A stretch of DNA of 64,000 nucleotides. It comes from Pseudomonas sp. IAC-BECa141 (GTDB taxonomy: Bacteria > Pseudomonadota > Gammaproteobacteria > Pseudomonadales > Pseudomonadaceae). The position numbers were made by a program, and so were the translations under genes. Shown here in pieces: positions 61,504-64,000 of the stretch (positions are counted from its first letter, which is position 1; the number at the start of each line of letters is the position of its first letter). The stretch covers positions 3,472,001 to 3,536,000 of the forward strand of contig NZ_CP065410.1 of assembly GCF_020544405.1 (NCBI RefSeq), in the 5' to 3' direction. The notes beneath the pieces were generated by a model. That model was not told the DNA's origin. It did not search any database and saw nothing but the letters and a program-made list of their open reading frames with translations.

Positions 61504-61989
61504 ATGATCGAACCCGGCATTTACAAAGACGTCATGAGCTCGTTTCCGTCCGGGGTCACGGTGGTCACCACCCTCGACCCGGACGGCGGCATCGTCGGCA
61601 TCACCGCCAGCGCCTTCAGTGCGCTGTCGATTGATCCGGCGCTGGTGCTGTTCTGCCCCAACTACGCCTCCGATACCTACCCGGTGCTGCGCGACAGCAA
61701 GCGTTTTGCGATTCATTTGCTGTCCGCTGACCAGACGGCCGAGGCCTATGCTTTCGCCGGCAAAGGCAAGGACAAGGCCAACGGCATCGAGTGGCATTTG
61801 AGCGAGCTGGGTAACCCGATCCTCGCCAGGGCCACGGCGATCATCGAGTGCGAACTATGGCGCGAATACGATGGTGGCGACCACGCGATCATCGTCGGCG
61901 CGGTGAAGAACCTGATCCTGCCGGAGCAACCGGTGACGCCGATGATTTATCACAAGGGCAAGCTCGGCGCGTTGCCGACCTTGGCTTGA
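61504..61989 (+). CDS. Flavin reductase-like protein (RutF/HpaC type)
   Basis: 161 residues with GGAG about 10 bases upstream. The FMN-binding split-barrel signature is SSFPSGVTVVTTLDPDG, GITASAFSALSIDPALVLFC and DSKRFAIHLLSADQ. Such proteins give reduced flavin to a two-component monooxygenase. No monooxygenase gene is in this operon or window, so its partner must be elsewhere or it acts alone. A REP pair separates it from the next gene. Confidence 0.9.
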   Translation: MIEPGIYKDVMSSFPSGVTVVTTLDPDGGIVGITASAFSALSIDPALVLFCPNYASDTYPVLRDSKRFAIHLLSADQTAEAYAFAGKGKDKANGIEWHLSELGNPILARATAIIECELWREYDGGDHAIIVGAVKNLILPEQPVTPMIYHKGKLGALPTLA

Positions 61990-62004
61990 GAAAATAACGC
62001 GAAA

Positions 62005-62100
62005 CCCTGTGGGAGCGAGCTTGCTCGCGAAGGCGTAGTGTCAGTCGAAATCAATGTTGCAGGTGCTGACGCTATCGCGAGCAAGCTCGCTCCCACAGGG
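62005..62100. repeat. REP pair, GGGAGCGAGCTTGCTCGCGA type, inside an operon
   Basis: Inverted copies CCTGTGGGAGCGAGCTTGCT(CGCGA) and (TCGCG)AGCAAGCTCGCTCCCACAGG lie about 45 bases apart, between the flavin reductase and PcaC-like genes. It could cause differential mRNA stability within the operon. Confidence 0.92.
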
Positions 62101-62119
62101 AATGGTGGTGTGAGAGGTA

Positions 62120-62512
62120 ATGATGAACAACGAGAAGTATGAAAAGGGCCTGAAGATCCGCACACAGGTGCTGGGCGAAGCCTATGTGCAGCGCTCGATC
62201 GAGAGCGCCGACGACTTCACCCGTCCGCTGCAGGAAATGGTCACCGAATACTGCTGGGGCCACGTCTGGGGACGCGACGGTCTGTCGCTCAAGGAGCGCA
62301 GCATGATCAACCTGGCGATGATCTCGGCGCTCAACCGCCCGCACGAACTGAAACTGCATGTGCGCGGCGCCTTGCGTAACGGCCTGAGTCGTGAGCAAAT
62401 ACGCGAAATTCTGCTTCAGGTCGGTATTTATTGCGGCGTCCCGGCAGCCGTGGACAGTTTCCGGCTCGCCCGTGAAGCCTTCGCCGAAGCCGACGCCGAG
62501 GCCTCCAGTTAA
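62120..62512 (+). CDS. Carboxymuconolactone decarboxylase family protein (PcaC-like)
   Basis: 130 residues. The PcaC pattern is good: YCWGHVWGRDGLSLKERSMI, NLAMISALNRPHELKLHVRG and LSREQIREILLQVGIYCGVP. It lacks the CxxC of AhpD, so a lactone decarboxylase-like role is likelier than peroxidase. In a pathway with a hydrolase and aldehyde dehydrogenase it could decarboxylate a ring-cleavage lactone; the substrate is unknown. An AGAGG site precedes the ATGATG start. Confidence 0.88.
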   Translation: MMNNEKYEKGLKIRTQVLGEAYVQRSIESADDFTRPLQEMVTEYCWGHVWGRDGLSLKERSMINLAMISALNRPHELKLHVRGALRNGLSREQIREILLQVGIYCGVPAAVDSFRLAREAFAEADAEASS

Positions 62513-62570
62513 CCCCTCGGCTGTTTGAATGCCCGTCTGGCATGGACAGCCAACTTAAAGAGCGGACCCC

Positions 62571-63323
62571 ATGAAACGCCTGCCACTCGACGACAGCTTC
62601 AAGGTCAATCGCAACCCCGTCACCCTGCGCGAAATCGTGCTGGATAAACTGCGAAGCGCCATCATGAACTTCCAGCTGCTGCCGGGCGATCGCCTGGTGG
62701 AGCGCGATCTGTGCGATCGCCTGGGCGTGAGCCGTACGTCGGTGCGTGAAGCCTTGCGTCACCTGGAATCCGAAGGCCTGGTGGAATTCGCCGACGCCAA
62801 GGGCCCGCGCGTGGCGATCATCACCCTCGCCGATGCCGTCGACATTTATGAACTGCGTTGCGTGCTTGAAGGCCTGATCGTCCAGCTGTTCACCCTGCGT
62901 GCCAAGGCCAAGGACATCAAGGCCCTGGAAAAAGCCCTCGACGAGAACCGCAAGGCGCTCAAGGACGGCGAACTGCAACAGGTGATCGACTCGGTGCAGG
63001 GTTTCTACGACGTGCTGCTGGAAGGTTCGGGCAACCATGTGGCGGCCACCCAGTTGCGCCAGTTGCAGGCGCGCATCAGTTACCTGCGGGCGACGTCGGT
63101 ATCCCAGGAAAACCGTCGCGGCGCCAGTAATCACGAAATGGAAAAAATGGTCGAGGCGATCAAGAGCGGTGACGCACTCGCAGCGCATCAGGCCTGCGTC
63201 GATCACGTTCGTGCGGCGGCGGCAGTGGCCCTCGATTACCTGAAGCGCAAACAGGAAGAAACCGGCGCCACACCGGCGATCACCCTGCCCATAGCGCTGA
63301 AAGAACCACGCATAGGTCACTGA
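62571..63323 (+). CDS. GntR-family regulator with FCD domain
   Basis: 250 residues. The winged helix is at about 17-85 (VLDKLRSAIMNFQLLPGDRL, then LCDRLGVSRTSVREALRHLE). The FCD domain follows from about 95 (DIYELRCVLEGLIVQLFTLR; SVQGFYDVLLEGSGNHVAAT). It sits near the end of the operon it presumably controls through the ATGGTATACCAT site, as an autoregulated repressor. The effector is unknown. Confidence 0.9.
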   Translation: MKRLPLDDSFKVNRNPVTLREIVLDKLRSAIMNFQLLPGDRLVERDLCDRLGVSRTSVREALRHLESEGLVEFADAKGPRVAIITLADAVDIYELRCVLEGLIVQLFTLRAKAKDIKALEKALDENRKALKDGELQQVIDSVQGFYDVLLEGSGNHVAATQLRQLQARISYLRATSVSQENRRGASNHEMEKMVEAIKSGDALAAHQACVDHVRAAAAVALDYLKRKQEETGATPAITLPIALKEPRIGH

Positions 63324-63324
63324 C

Positions 63325-63888
63325 ATGTTCAGCCCGAGCTTTTGCCCGAAATGCGGTGGCACTGACCTCGGTCAGCAAGTACCGCCGGGCGATACGCACG
63401 AGCGCCTGATGTGCCGCGGCTGCGGCTACATCCACTATGTGAACCCGAAAATCATCGCCGGCTGCATCATCGAGCAGGACGGCAAATACCTCTTGTGCCA
63501 ACGGGCGATTCCCCCGCGCCCCGGCACCTGGACCCTGCCCGCCGGTTTCATGGAAAGCGGCGAAACCACCGAACAGGCCGCCCTGCGCGAGGTCTGGGAA
63601 GAAAGCGGCGTACGTGCGGAAATCGTCTCGCCGTATTCGATCTTCAGCGTGCCGAAGATCAGCGAGGTCTACATCATCTTCCGCGCCCTCGCGCTGGAAA
63701 TCACCGGCCAGTACGGCCCGGAAACCCTCGCCTGCAAATTCTTCGCCCCCGAAGACATTCCGTGGGACCAGATCTACTACCCGGCGATCCGGCAGATCCT
63801 CGAACGCTACATCGAGGAACGCCAGGCCGGGGTGTATGGCATGTACATGGGTAATGACGACAGCGGCAAGATTCATTTCATGCGTTGA
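63325..63888 (+). CDS. NUDIX hydrolase with N-terminal zinc ribbon
   Basis: 187 residues. A zinc ribbon uses C7, C10, C30 and C33. The NUDIX box is complete, G74-x5-E80-x7-R88-E89-V-x-E92-E93-x-G95-V (GFMESGETTEQAALREVW). It begins directly after the GntR stop, so it is probably co-transcribed. Such proteins act on ADP-ribose, NAD or similar nucleotides. Its presence in a catabolic operon may be a shared-transcript arrangement only. Confidence 0.9.
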   Translation: MFSPSFCPKCGGTDLGQQVPPGDTHERLMCRGCGYIHYVNPKIIAGCIIEQDGKYLLCQRAIPPRPGTWTLPAGFMESGETTEQAALREVWEESGVRAEIVSPYSIFSVPKISEVYIIFRALALEITGQYGPETLACKFFAPEDIPWDQIYYPAIRQILERYIEERQAGVYGMYMGNDDSGKIHFMR

Positions 63889-63910
63889 CAGTCACCTTCC
63901 TCCTTTTTCT

Positions 63911-64000
63911 GCTCGTTCCCACGTCGAGGCGTCGAACCGTCCGCGTGGGAATGCCTGTTCGGACGCTCCGCGTTCGGCGGTTCAGGGACGCGGAGCGTCC
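63911..64000. repeat. Long palindromic element, CTCGTTCCCACG type, cut by the window edge
   Basis: It begins GCTCGTTCCCACG and contains GCGTGGGAATGCC and hairpin arms GGACGCTCCGCG and GGACGCGGAGCGTCC, the same family as the 53764 element and the 6996 array. The right end lies outside the window. Confidence 0.85.

Overview
The window looks like chromosome of a fluorescent-group Pseudomonas. The coding is mostly GC-rich. Typical short Pseudomonas REP pairs (GGGAGCGAGCTTGCTCGCGA type) sit between operons. A large NAD-glutamate dehydrogenase stands beside a MoxR/Bat operon, as in P. aeruginosa, and a PUMA3 (vreA-vreI-vreR) signalling set lies next to Hxc type II secretion genes. Two stretches are clearly richer in A+T than the rest: the left edge (1-2300) and the tail of the contact-toxin locus (25100-27900). 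Both look horizontally acquired.

Layout, left to right. (1) 1-2297: a truncated P-loop ATPase gene, then a translationally coupled HEPN plus DUF262 pair; this is a candidate defence cassette. (2) 2524-6481: hxcP (frameshifted), hxcU, hxcW and the vreR/vreI/vreA cell-surface signalling operon. The order matches the P. aeruginosa Hxc region, but the rest of the secretion cluster is not next to hxcP; the defence genes are. (3) 6677-11945: small exported proteins, a striking 134-bp tandem repeat array, an AhpD-like protein, a MocR regulator, an ABM-domain protein, a periplasmic cupin and a lipoprotein. (4) 12015-24897: gdhB, a small acidic protein, and a six-gene MoxR-DUF58-DUF4381-BatA-BatB-BatD operon in which DUF4381 is frameshifted. 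(5) 25119-39169: a 3963-residue CdiA/FHA-type exoprotein with a TNT (NAD glycohydrolase-like) tip, its Imm63-like immunity gene, and a trail of small orphan genes with a detached toxin tail and palindromic GGGGACAGATTTATT repeats. No TpsB/CdiB transporter gene is in the window. (6) 39587-45956: sbcD-sbcC, a glutathione transferase and small envelope proteins. (7) 46113-54671: an exported lactonase-fold protein, then a sugar-acid (pentonate-type) catabolic cluster: semialdehyde dehydrogenase, GguC/AraD1-type protein, MFS transporter, IlvD/Edd dehydratase and a FadR-type regulator. (8) 54789-58230: an RND/MMPL exporter with a YCF48 propeller partner. (9) 58556-63888: a seven-gene catabolic operon (DUF1185, alpha/beta hydrolase, aldehyde dehydrogenase, flavin reductase, PcaC-like protein, GntR/FCD regulator, NUDIX) behind a perfect ATGGTATACCAT operator.

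How the parts work together. The vre set should sense a signal and drive the sigma factor VreI, whose known P. aeruginosa targets are the neighbouring hxc genes; here that output appears damaged. The pentonate cluster forms a short route from an imported aldonate to 2-oxoglutarate. The cdiA locus shows the layered toxin/immunity remnants expected from tip exchange. The most promising unexplained systems are the DUF262-HEPN(-ATPase) cassette, the toxin-tail island with its palindromic repeats, the higher-order 134-bp array, and the DUF1185 operon of unknown substrate. Two single-base deletions in C/G runs (hxcP, DUF4381) should be confirmed before being called real pseudogenes.
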